The notes beneath the pieces were generated by a model, which saw only the letters and a program-made list of their open reading frames with translations, searched no databases and had not been told where the DNA came from. Below, in pieces: positions 1 to 7,070 of a DNA stretch of 64,000 bases. The position numbers and the translations under genes were made by a program. The DNA comes from Bacteroidota bacterium (GTDB lineage Bacteria; Bacteroidota; Bacteroidia; Cytophagales; Cyclobacteriaceae): NCBI GenBank assembly GCA_023417785.1, contig JAEZEH010000031.1, forward strand, positions 62,001-126,000. The letters are read 5' to 3'. Position 1 is the first letter of the stretch; each line of letters opens with the position of its first letter.

Positions 1-213
1 AATAAACACGAGGACGGTTCCAAAACAGCCACCGCCGAGTTTTTTGGCCCCGTATCCGGCGATGATAGCGCGAAAGAAATTATTCATATGAGAAGGTTTT
101 TCGGCAGTAACTATAAACACATGCCAGCAGCAGAGACAGAGACCATTCCCGGTCTTGCCGCGGAGAAATCAAAAGCAGCTAAATCCACGATCGCATCGCT
201 CAGCTCTTTCTAA
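1..213 (+). CDS. C-terminal part of an unknown protein (cut by window edge)
   Basis: An open frame runs from the window edge to a TAA at 211-213 and encodes 70 residues. The tail is rich in Ala, Lys and Ser, ends in LSSF, and follows a segment reading EIIHMRRFFGSNYKH. No family is recognised. It converges on the aldehyde dehydrogenase gene, and the two 3' ends overlap by 14 bp. It could be the end of a real gene or a chance open frame; the missing 5' part would decide. Confidence 0.4.
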   Translation, partial: NKHEDGSKTATAEFFGPVSGDDSAKEIIHMRRFFGSNYKHMPAAETETIPGLAAEKSKAAKSTIASLSSF

Positions 214-1597
214 GGTGATAAGCTTTAGGCCTGACGACTGCGCGGAATCCAGCGTGGGATAACATAGCACCAAATCCAGAATGTTTTCGCCCACTCCAGG
301 GCAACGATGCGCTTACGCGATCGCAGCAATTCCAGTAACCCGTGCCTGTATCAAGTTGGTCCAGAATGTCCTCGGCACGCTTCCGATTATTGCAGTATAC
401 AGCCGCGGTGAGGCCGTATTCCGTCTCGGCCATTTTTTCGATCGCCTCAGCGTCACTTTTCACTTTCATGATGCCTATTACCGGACCGAACGATTCTTCT
501 CGCATCAATCGCATGTCGTGATTCACATCCACCACCACAGTGGGCTCAAAATAATATCCCTTCCCCGGCATCCGTTTCCCTCCAGTAAGAACCCGGGCAC
601 CTTTCGACACCGCATCCGTGATTTGATCCTCAAGAATTTTTCGTTGTTCCTCTCGTGCAACAGGTCCTATGTACACGCCTTCAGCAAATGGATCCCCGAT
701 CTTGTATCCCTGCACTTCGTCAAGAAACACCCGGACATATTCGTCGTAAATGCGCTCATGGACATATATGCGTTCCACGGCGCAGCAACTCTGGCCGTTG
801 TTGTAAAAAGCGCCATCGGCGGTGGCGGATGCAACACGTGCAATGTCCGACAACACATCATCGGCAACATAAAGAGGATCCTTACCGCCCATTTCACACT
901 GACAGGGAACCATCTTCTCCGCAACGCGTGAATAGATATAACTGCCAGTCCTGTTGGATCCGGTAAAGAAGTATCCATCAAAGGGCAGATCCAGCAAGCA
1001 TTCCCCCGTAGATCGATCCCCATAGGCGGTTTGAAATACAGTTTCAGGGACACCTGCTTTCAGCAACAAGCGGTTGATCTCCGCTCCGGTAAGCGTCGCG
1101 TATTCCGAAGGCTTGTACATCACTGCGTTGCCGGCAAGCAGAGCCGTGACGAACACATTGACCCCGACCAGATACGGGTAGTTCCATGCCGAGATGTTAC
1201 AAATAACACCAAGAGGTTCATAACGTATTACCTCGGCGATTTGATCATCGGAGAACATTATTTCATCCGACAAATATGTCGCAGCATTATTAATCAGCCA
1301 GTCGATTCGTGTTCGTGCTCCGGTAATCTCATTCCGCGACTGCGACAGGGGTTTCCCTACCTCACATGAGAGGATTTCACAAAGGTGCCTGCGCTCTGCT
1401 TCAAGAAGCTCTGAAAACCCGCGAACGATCGCTATCCGTTCTTTCAGTTCCACGTTTCTCCATTGCACCCTGCCGGTCTTCAGGATCTGGATTTTTTTTG
1501 ACAATGTCTCCCTATTGTCGCAGAGTACCTCGCTGATAACATCCTCTGTCGAGGGATTAATTATTTTCATTTTGTGTTGCTCCATAGTGAAGTTCAC
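200..1597 (-). CDS. NAD(P)-dependent aldehyde dehydrogenase, last gene of the gamma-glutamyl amino-alcohol operon
   Basis: This 465-residue protein belongs to the aldehyde dehydrogenase superfamily. It shows the N-terminal INPSTED segment, the nucleotide-site region NISAWNYPYLVG, the general-base region CEMGGKDP and the catalytic-cysteine motif NNGQSCCAVER (Cys about residue 271). The 1597 start is GTG and overlaps the upstream stop as GTGA; ATG codons at 1585 or 1570 are alternatives. It is the last gene of a five-gene operon with a glutamine-synthetase-like ligase, an iron alcohol dehydrogenase and a gamma-glutamyl hydrolase. The likely role is oxidation of a gamma-glutamylated aldehyde to the acid, as PuuC does for gamma-glutamyl-aminobutyraldehyde. 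The substrate is inferred from context; the enzyme class is clear. Confidence 0.93.
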   Translation of the reverse strand: MNFTMEQHKMKIINPSTEDVISEVLCDNRETLSKKIQILKTGRVQWRNVELKERIAIVRGFSELLEAERRHLCEILSCEVGKPLSQSRNEITGARTRIDWLINNAATYLSDEIMFSDDQIAEVIRYEPLGVICNISAWNYPYLVGVNVFVTALLAGNAVMYKPSEYATLTGAEINRLLLKAGVPETVFQTAYGDRSTGECLLDLPFDGYFFTGSNRTGSYIYSRVAEKMVPCQCEMGGKDPLYVADDVLSDIARVASATADGAFYNNGQSCCAVERIYVHERIYDEYVRVFLDEVQGYKIGDPFAEGVYIGPVAREEQRKILEDQITDAVSKGARVLTGGKRMPGKGYYFEPTVVVDVNHDMRLMREESFGPVIGIMKVKSDAEAIEKMAETEYGLTAAVYCNNRKRAEDILDQLDTGTGYWNCCDRVSASLPWSGRKHSGFGAMLSHAGFRAVVRPKAYHLRKS

Positions 1598-2286
1598 ATT
1601 CTGCTTTTGGCGGCTTCCACAAAAGCAAGTTTAATGTTACGGGAAAAAGGACTTGTCATATCAGTCATCCGTTCGGGATGCCACTGTACCAGCATAAGGA
1701 ACGGCTTCCCTTCCGGCGCCTTTCTTTCAATGCCTTCGACGACACCGTCCGCAGAGAAACAATTTACAACCAGTCCCGCACCGACCATTTCCGCGCTTTG
1801 GTGATGAGCGCTATTGATTTTTCCATCTATTTCATCAGTAATTCGGACAAGTAAGCTATCGCCATCTACACGCAGTCCGTGGTACCGGTCGCGGTCTGCA
1901 AATTTGCTGTGGTTGTACTTCCCGAATGATGGAATATCCGGTATCAGGGTTCCTCCGAAAAACACATTGGCCATCTGAAGTCCTCTGCAAATGCCAAATA
2001 ATGGTTGCTCATTCGCGACCAGTTTCTCCAGCACCCGCCATTCAAACTCATCGCGTCTCTCGTCGATCTCAGTGCAGAACTTTACGTATTCCTCTTTCCC
2101 GTAATAGCGCGGATGGATATCCTCGCCGCCACTAAGTACGATACCATGGCACCGGTCCGCATCGTCAAGATTATCATACTTATAACCTAGCCGTACAACT
2201 TCAACACCGGGCTCGTCAAGCATCCACTTTTCATAATTTTCAAAGCTGCCACAATCCGTGATACCGATTACCATAGTTTTATCCAT
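1594..2286 (-). CDS. Class I glutamine amidotransferase-like hydrolase (PuuD-type, peptidase C26)
   Basis: This 230-residue protein has the triad pattern of peptidase C26 gamma-glutamyl hydrolases: a nucleophile motif FGICRGLQM (Cys100), and a late WHPERM motif near residue 203 supplying His and Glu. An LSGGEDIHPRYY segment at about 51-62 is typical of PuuD. Family members cleave gamma-glutamyl amides, releasing glutamate. In this operon it would remove the glutamyl group after oxidation of the substrate. It starts 4 bp after the alcohol dehydrogenase stop and overlaps the aldehyde dehydrogenase start, so translation is probably coupled. Confidence 0.9.
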   Translation of the reverse strand: MDKTMVIGITDCGSFENYEKWMLDEPGVEVVRLGYKYDNLDDADRCHGIVLSGGEDIHPRYYGKEEYVKFCTEIDERRDEFEWRVLEKLVANEQPLFGICRGLQMANVFFGGTLIPDIPSFGKYNHSKFADRDRYHGLRVDGDSLLVRITDEIDGKINSAHHQSAEMVGAGLVVNCFSADGVVEGIERKAPEGKPFLMLVQWHPERMTDMTSPFSRNIKLAFVEAAKSRM

Positions 2287-2290
2287 TTAC

Positions 2291-3427
2291 TTATAATGCT
2301 TTTTCATACAAATTCCTGAAATCAATTTTGGTTACCGGCTTAGGATTGTTGGGGTGCGCAAAGTCAGCCAACGCAAGGTCGGCGAGCGTTTCCAGGTGCT
2401 CCGCTTTAACACCAATATCGCGTAACCTATGAGGAATATTGATACGCGCGTTCAATTCGAATAAGTACTTCACGACAGATTCACCGTCGCCATCTTTCAG
2501 ATCGAGGGTTTGCGCAATCCGCCTGAATTTACTTTCCTGCCCGCCGATATTGAACGCCATCCCGTAAGGCAGGTTAACCGCGTTGGCCAGTCCGTGATGG
2601 GTGTCCAGCAGGGAAGACAACGGATGGGCCAGTGAATGCACAATCCCAAGACCTTTTTGAAATGCAACGGCCCCCATAAGCGAAGCCATAAGCATCTTGC
2701 GACGGTTTTCCCTGTCAGGATGATTCACTGCGCCTGTCAGGGATTCGTGAATCATGGCAATCCCCTGTAGCGCGATGCCTTCACACATCGGATGATCCAT
2801 TTTTGCCAGATAGGCCTCCATATTGTGCGTAAGGGCGTCCATGCCCGTTGCCGCTGTGATGTTTGGTGGCAGATCCATCGTCAGCTGAGGGTCAGCAAAC
2901 ACAACCCTTGCCAGGAGTTTTGGTGAAAATAAAATCTTCTTTTGGTGTGTGTCATCGTCGGAGATGATCGCACTTCGCCCGACTTCGCTACCGGTGCCTG
3001 CGGTGGTGGGGATGGTGACGAAGGGCGGAACATCTTCTGTTACGTAAACATCTCCCCCGATCAGATCGTCGTATTTGAAAAGGTCTTCCCTATGATTGAC
3101 GCGTAAACAAATCGCTCGCGCAACATCGATCGCTGCACCACCACCGATGCCAACAATCGCATTTCGCGTCGTCGAATCATACACATCCGTACCCTTGTAC
3201 ACGTCTGATTTGACGGGGTTTTTGTGAATCCCGGAAAAGACCTCCACCGAAATGTTCCTGCGGTTCAGGTCTTCAATAATCTCTTTGAAGGATGGTAACT
3301 CCCGCACAATCGGGTCAGTGACCAGTAACGGCCTTTGCCATTCGTGCATGGCCAGGTAATCGCCCAGCTCTTTGCTGGCGCCAAAACCAAACCGGATGAG
3401 CGTAGGAAAATTATACTGAAGGATCAT
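2291..3427 (-). CDS. Iron-containing alcohol dehydrogenase
   Basis: This 378-residue protein is a group III iron alcohol dehydrogenase. The N-terminus RFGFGASKELGDYL, the cofactor-site loop GIGGGAAIDVARAI, the PTTAGTGSEVGRSAI segment and the metal ligands in DALTHNMEAY and GIVHSLAHPL...DTHHGLANAV are all present. It lies 12 bp after the glutamine-synthetase-like gene. The classical putrescine (Puu) pathway uses an amine oxidase at this step. An alcohol dehydrogenase here suggests that the glutamylated substrate carries a hydroxyl group, as gamma-glutamylethanolamide does. That substrate is inferred. Confidence 0.93.
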   Translation of the reverse strand: MILQYNFPTLIRFGFGASKELGDYLAMHEWQRPLLVTDPIVRELPSFKEIIEDLNRRNISVEVFSGIHKNPVKSDVYKGTDVYDSTTRNAIVGIGGGAAIDVARAICLRVNHREDLFKYDDLIGGDVYVTEDVPPFVTIPTTAGTGSEVGRSAIISDDDTHQKKILFSPKLLARVVFADPQLTMDLPPNITAATGMDALTHNMEAYLAKMDHPMCEGIALQGIAMIHESLTGAVNHPDRENRRKMLMASLMGAVAFQKGLGIVHSLAHPLSSLLDTHHGLANAVNLPYGMAFNIGGQESKFRRIAQTLDLKDGDGESVVKYLFELNARINIPHRLRDIGVKAEHLETLADLALADFAHPNNPKPVTKIDFRNLYEKAL

Positions 3428-3439
3428 GCAGTTATTTCA

Positions 3440-4798
3440 TCAGATTATTTCAAGATATCGGGCCCGTTCCCAATCCGTAACCACCTTCAGGTGCTGACGC
3501 CACTCCCATTCGCGCGTACAGGTAAAATGCTCGACGAACTGTTCACCGAACAACTCTCTGGCGATATCGGAATTTTTCATTTGCATGGAAGATTCAATCA
3601 GGTTGGTTGGCAATGTTCCGTTCGAAAAATCCCGGTAGCCATTTCCGGTCGTCGCGGGCTGTTGAAGTTTCAGTTGATTTTTTATACCGTAGAGCCCCGA
3701 CGCCACGGAGGCAGCCATTGCCAGATATGGATTTACATCCGATCCGACGACTCTGGTTTCAATTCTTGCGGAAGCGATTCCGTTACACAGCACGCGAATC
3801 GCAACGGTACGGTTATCCACACCCCAGGTAAGGGTGGTAGGAGCCCATGCCCCCTCGACAAGCCTTTTGTAACTGTTGATATTAGGCGCATACATAGGTA
3901 ATACATGCGGAAGACAATACAATTGACCCGCCACATATTGTTTCATCAACTCACTCATGTGAAGTGAATCCTCCTCATCATAGAACAGGTTTCTCTTATG
4001 GTGATCATCCCAGAGACTTTGATGTATGTGCCCGCCGCATCCCGGAAGGTGTTCATTAACCTTTGCCATAAAGGTGGCCAGTATTCCATGCTTATAGCCG
4101 ATTTCTTTTACAGCGGTTTTGAAAAGAACAGCGCGATCTCCCGCAAGAAGTCCTTCTGAGTACTTGATCGCTGCTTCAAGAACTCCTGGACCGGTTTCCG
4201 TGTGAAGGCCTTCAAGCGGAACATCAAACTTGCCGAGCAATCCAAACAGATCAGTAAAATAAGGGTTGTTCAACGTCGAGCGCAGAATAGAATAGCCAAA
4301 CATCCCCGGCGAAAGCGGTTCAAGATTGCCATAGCCTTTTTCCCTGGCGGAATCCGGCGTTTCGCGGAAGTTGAACCATTCGAACTCCTGAGAAACATAG
4401 GCGCTATACCCCGCCGAATTCAGGTCGTGAAGTACCTTCTTCCATAATTGGCGCGGACAAACATATGCGGGTTTCTCTTTGGTTCCGGCCATTTCGCCAA
4501 GGAAAAACGGCAAATCATTTTCCCATGGAATCTTTCGAAACGTCTCCAGGTCAATCCGCAGCGGTGCATCGGGATATCCGGTGTGCCAGCCCGTATACCG
4601 CACGTTGTCATAGGATACGTCGCTGGCATCCCACCCGAACACAACGTCACAAAATCCTGATTCGCTATTTATGAGAGACAGAAATTTCTCCACAGAAATG
4701 TATTTTCCACGCAGTATCCCATCAATATCGGTAAGGGCAATCTTGACTTTCCCGGCAGGATGTTCCCTGATATATTGGAGCGTTTTGTCTGAAAGCAT
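3440..4798 (-). CDS. Glutamine synthetase-family gamma-glutamyl-amine ligase (PuuA/GlnA4-like)
   Basis: This 452-residue protein has the glutamine synthetase fold: an N-terminal beta-grasp region (IALTDIDGILRGKYIS), a catalytic-domain motif GCGGHIHQSLWD, and the C-terminal arginine and glutamate motifs VDNRTVAIRV and RIETRVVGSDVNPYLA. The MYAPNINSYKRLVEG segment is typical of the gamma-glutamylpolyamine and gamma-glutamylethanolamide synthetase branch rather than of ammonia-assimilating GlnA. It should join glutamate to an amine using ATP. The upstream neighbour is an ethanolamine-type permease and the downstream one an alcohol dehydrogenase, which points to ethanolamine or another amino alcohol. 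Gene spacing is 9 and 12 bp. Confidence 0.9.
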   Translation of the reverse strand: MLSDKTLQYIREHPAGKVKIALTDIDGILRGKYISVEKFLSLINSESGFCDVVFGWDASDVSYDNVRYTGWHTGYPDAPLRIDLETFRKIPWENDLPFFLGEMAGTKEKPAYVCPRQLWKKVLHDLNSAGYSAYVSQEFEWFNFRETPDSAREKGYGNLEPLSPGMFGYSILRSTLNNPYFTDLFGLLGKFDVPLEGLHTETGPGVLEAAIKYSEGLLAGDRAVLFKTAVKEIGYKHGILATFMAKVNEHLPGCGGHIHQSLWDDHHKRNLFYDEEDSLHMSELMKQYVAGQLYCLPHVLPMYAPNINSYKRLVEGAWAPTTLTWGVDNRTVAIRVLCNGIASARIETRVVGSDVNPYLAMAASVASGLYGIKNQLKLQQPATTGNGYRDFSNGTLPTNLIESSMQMKNSDIARELFGEQFVEHFTCTREWEWRQHLKVVTDWERARYLEII

Positions 4799-4807
4799 GA
4801 GTGATTT

Positions 4808-6151
4808 TCAATTATCCGAATTAGTCGTGTCCTCCGGCGGGGAGAAGCCCGCAAACCTTGATCTCAATTTAAACAATACAAAACACACCGCCATAATAAG
4901 TAAATATATCCCGGCGAGCGATAAATTATATGCAGTCATGGCAATGAAGGAGAATACCGCGATTGCCAGAGCTACTACTGGGAAAAACGGGAATGCGGGT
5001 ACCCGAAAAGGCCGGGGCATTGAAGGCTCACGCTTTCGAAGTACAAGCAGCGATATCATTGAAACTATATACAACGTGAGCGCGCCGAAAACAGCAAGTG
5101 TTATAATTGCTGCAGTCTTTCCGGTAAGTAATGCGATGACGCCAATCAGCATATTAACGAGTAACGCGTTCGCCGGTGTCTTGAATCGTTTATTGACGAC
5201 GCCGAGAAAAGGCGGGGCGAAATTGACGCGGCCGAACTCAAAAGTCGACCTGCCTGCTGCCAGAATAATTCCATGGAAAGAGGCTATCAATCCGAAAAGG
5301 CCAACCGTGATCAGCAGGTGATACATGAAATGGTCCGTGCTGATGATTTGCGCAAGCGCAAGCGGTAATGGCGAATCCGAGGCCGTTCCATCTTGCGAAT
5401 AAACGATGCTCTCCCACCCTGCTACACCAATGGAGCTTGTGAATGTCAACACACAAAGAACAACGAGTGTCGCGAGCGCTGAACCGAAACCCAGGAGGAT
5501 TGTTCGTTGGGGATTGATTGCTTCTTCAGCAACGTTTGCCACGCCTTCGATGGCCAGAAAAAACCAGATCGCAAAAGGTATCGATGCAAATACGCCTTTG
5601 AATCCGTTTGGTAACGCACTTTGTGTCATGTGTTCCCATTCAAAATGCGGTAGCGTCAACCCCGCGAAAAGCAACAGTTCGCCCACTGCAAAGATCGTGA
5701 TGATCAATTCGAAAACAGCCGCAGCGCGAACACCATAGATATTCAAAGCTGTAAATATCAGGTAGCCAAAAATGGCGATGCCCAATATCGGAAACTGGGG
5801 GAAAAAGATGTTGAAGTAGGCGCCGATCGCGAATGCGATTGCCGGAGGGGCGAATACAAATTCAACATTCTGAGCCATGCCAGCGAGGAAACCAAGGTCC
5901 TTCCCCAAAGCGCGTGTAGCATAATCAAAAGCACCTCCGGCCCGGGGAATGGAACAAGCTAATTCCGCATAGCTGAATGTGAAGGTGACGTACATCACTA
6001 TAATAAAGAACGTCGATATCGCGAGCCCGAGAGTCCCACCTTCAGCAAGACCCAGGTTCCAACCGAAGTACATTCCCGATATGACGTACCCCACTCCCAG
6101 CCCCCAGAGCATGACAGGTGTAAGGGTTCTCTTTAGTTGATGCTGCGACAA
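4808..6151 (-). CDS. APC-superfamily permease, ethanolamine-permease-like
   Basis: This 447-residue protein has about twelve hydrophobic segments. The first (LWGLGVGYVISGMYFGWNLG) and the IPRAGGAFDYATRALG loop resemble the ethanolamine permease branch of the APC superfamily, as does FFLAIEGVANVAEEAINP. It is the first gene of the operon, and the ligase starts 9 bp downstream. The frame has no ATG at its start: an in-frame stop lies just upstream and the best initiation codon is TTG at 6151, directly before SQHQLKRTLTPVMLWG. The likely role is uptake of the amino-alcohol substrate across the inner membrane. The family is clear; the precise substrate is inferred. Confidence 0.88.
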   Translation of the reverse strand: MSQHQLKRTLTPVMLWGLGVGYVISGMYFGWNLGLAEGGTLGLAISTFFIIVMYVTFTFSYAELACSIPRAGGAFDYATRALGKDLGFLAGMAQNVEFVFAPPAIAFAIGAYFNIFFPQFPILGIAIFGYLIFTALNIYGVRAAAVFELIITIFAVGELLLFAGLTLPHFEWEHMTQSALPNGFKGVFASIPFAIWFFLAIEGVANVAEEAINPQRTILLGFGSALATLVVLCVLTFTSSIGVAGWESIVYSQDGTASDSPLPLALAQIISTDHFMYHLLITVGLFGLIASFHGIILAAGRSTFEFGRVNFAPPFLGVVNKRFKTPANALLVNMLIGVIALLTGKTAAIITLAVFGALTLYIVSMISLLVLRKREPSMPRPFRVPAFPFFPVVALAIAVFSFIAMTAYNLSLAGIYLLIMAVCFVLFKLRSRFAGFSPPEDTTNSDN

Positions 6152-6324
6152 AAGTGCGTGCGTTAGTTACTTGATTTCCCGGCGCCGTCCTGAAAGTTAA
6201 TTAAGGTAGGAATTTTTTCCGAAAAGAATGCCAAAGTACAAAAGAGGGCTGAATTCCGCCTATTGTAAACGTCATGGAACGGTCAACTCAAGCGAGACGC
6301 TACTACCACGTTATTCAAACTAGC

Positions 6325-6750
6325 TCAGCTCTTCTGGAAAAACTTCTTCAGCAGGTTAATGGCACTAGTGTCAGTCACATGATCGCCCTGGATAAGTTGT
6401 CTGAAGATTTTTTTATCGTCTTCGTTTGCGGAAGTGTGAAAGGTGAGTTCTGCCCGCGTAAGATTTTTATAAGCCATATGCCATGAAGGAAATATCCTCT
6501 CGCGTATCGGTCCATAGCTCATCAGAATTACATGACTGTGGCGCGGGTCTGTCTTGATCAGGTCATAAAGCTTGATAACGTCTTTGTCGCCTTCGAGATA
6601 CTGGATAAAATGATTGCCGGAATGCAACAAAACGCCGGTAATGTTTTGCGCAGGATTGTTTTTCTCGCATGACGCAAGAATTTTTCGGATTTCCCCGTCA
6701 GAGCAGGAAGAATTTCGGGTACTGGAATAAACTAGCTGATAGAGATGCAT
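6325..6750 (-). CDS. BLUF-domain blue-light photoreceptor, short type
   Basis: This 141-residue protein is almost entirely one BLUF (FAD-binding blue-light) domain. From the ATG at 6750 the key flavin residues fall at expected positions: Tyr8 in YQLVYSS, Asn32 in KNNPAQNITG and Gln50 in HFIQYLEGD. The Trp/Met motif PSWHMAYK follows in the fifth strand region. A longer frame reaches 6810, but those 20 residues precede the normal domain start. The tail of about 40 residues carries no recognisable output domain, so it probably signals by protein-protein contact. It lies between the amino-alcohol operon and a small membrane protein gene; no partner is evident. Confidence 0.9.
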   Translation of the reverse strand: MHLYQLVYSSTRNSSCSDGEIRKILASCEKNNPAQNITGVLLHSGNHFIQYLEGDKDVIKLYDLIKTDPRHSHVILMSYGPIRERIFPSWHMAYKNLTRAELTFHTSANEDDKKIFRQLIQGDHVTDTSAINLLKKFFQKS

Positions 6751-6819
6751 AGATGCTTTTGTTTGATTTATTAACCAAACAACAGCTGGACGGATTTGTT
6801 TAATGATCACGCCATTTTT

Positions 6820-7014
6820 TTAATCCTCGAAAAGGCTCGACAGCAAATCATCGTCCCTGAGCAGGTTTGCAATAAGCCAGGTGAGTCCGATGGAAAGCGA
6901 TAGAAGAAAAACCAGCAGCCCACCCATTGGTATCGATAACTCGGCCAGATACAGCAATCCGGCAATGGAAATCACAAGTAGAATTCCGCGCACGAAAAAT
7001 CCGGTCCAGTTCAT
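6820..7014 (-). CDS. Small two-helix membrane protein, unknown function
   Basis: This 64-residue protein starts at the ATG at 7014 (MNWTGFFVRG). It has two hydrophobic helices, GILLVISIAGLLYLAELS and GGLLVFLLSLSIGLTWLIA, and an acidic tail ending RDDDLLSSLFED. The frame extends upstream to 7095, but that part overlaps the end of the preceding gene and looks non-coding. It lies 56 bp after the T9SS surface protein and 69 bp before the BLUF gene on the same strand. No family is recognised. Confidence 0.6.
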   Translation of the reverse strand: MNWTGFFVRGILLVISIAGLLYLAELSIPMGGLLVFLLSLSIGLTWLIANLLRDDDLLSSLFED

Positions 7015-7070
7015 GATCTTTTTTTTTGAACCAGCTAACAAAACGATGCCATCGGGTGAATAGCAGCGCG

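Noticed and set aside
281..931. Plus-strand open frame of 216 codons
   Set aside because: It runs antisense to the aldehyde dehydrogenase, whose motifs are clear; composition is that of a shadow.
667..1053. Second minus-strand frame inside the aldehyde dehydrogenase gene
   Set aside because: It is an out-of-frame shadow of a well-supported gene, not a frameshift fragment.
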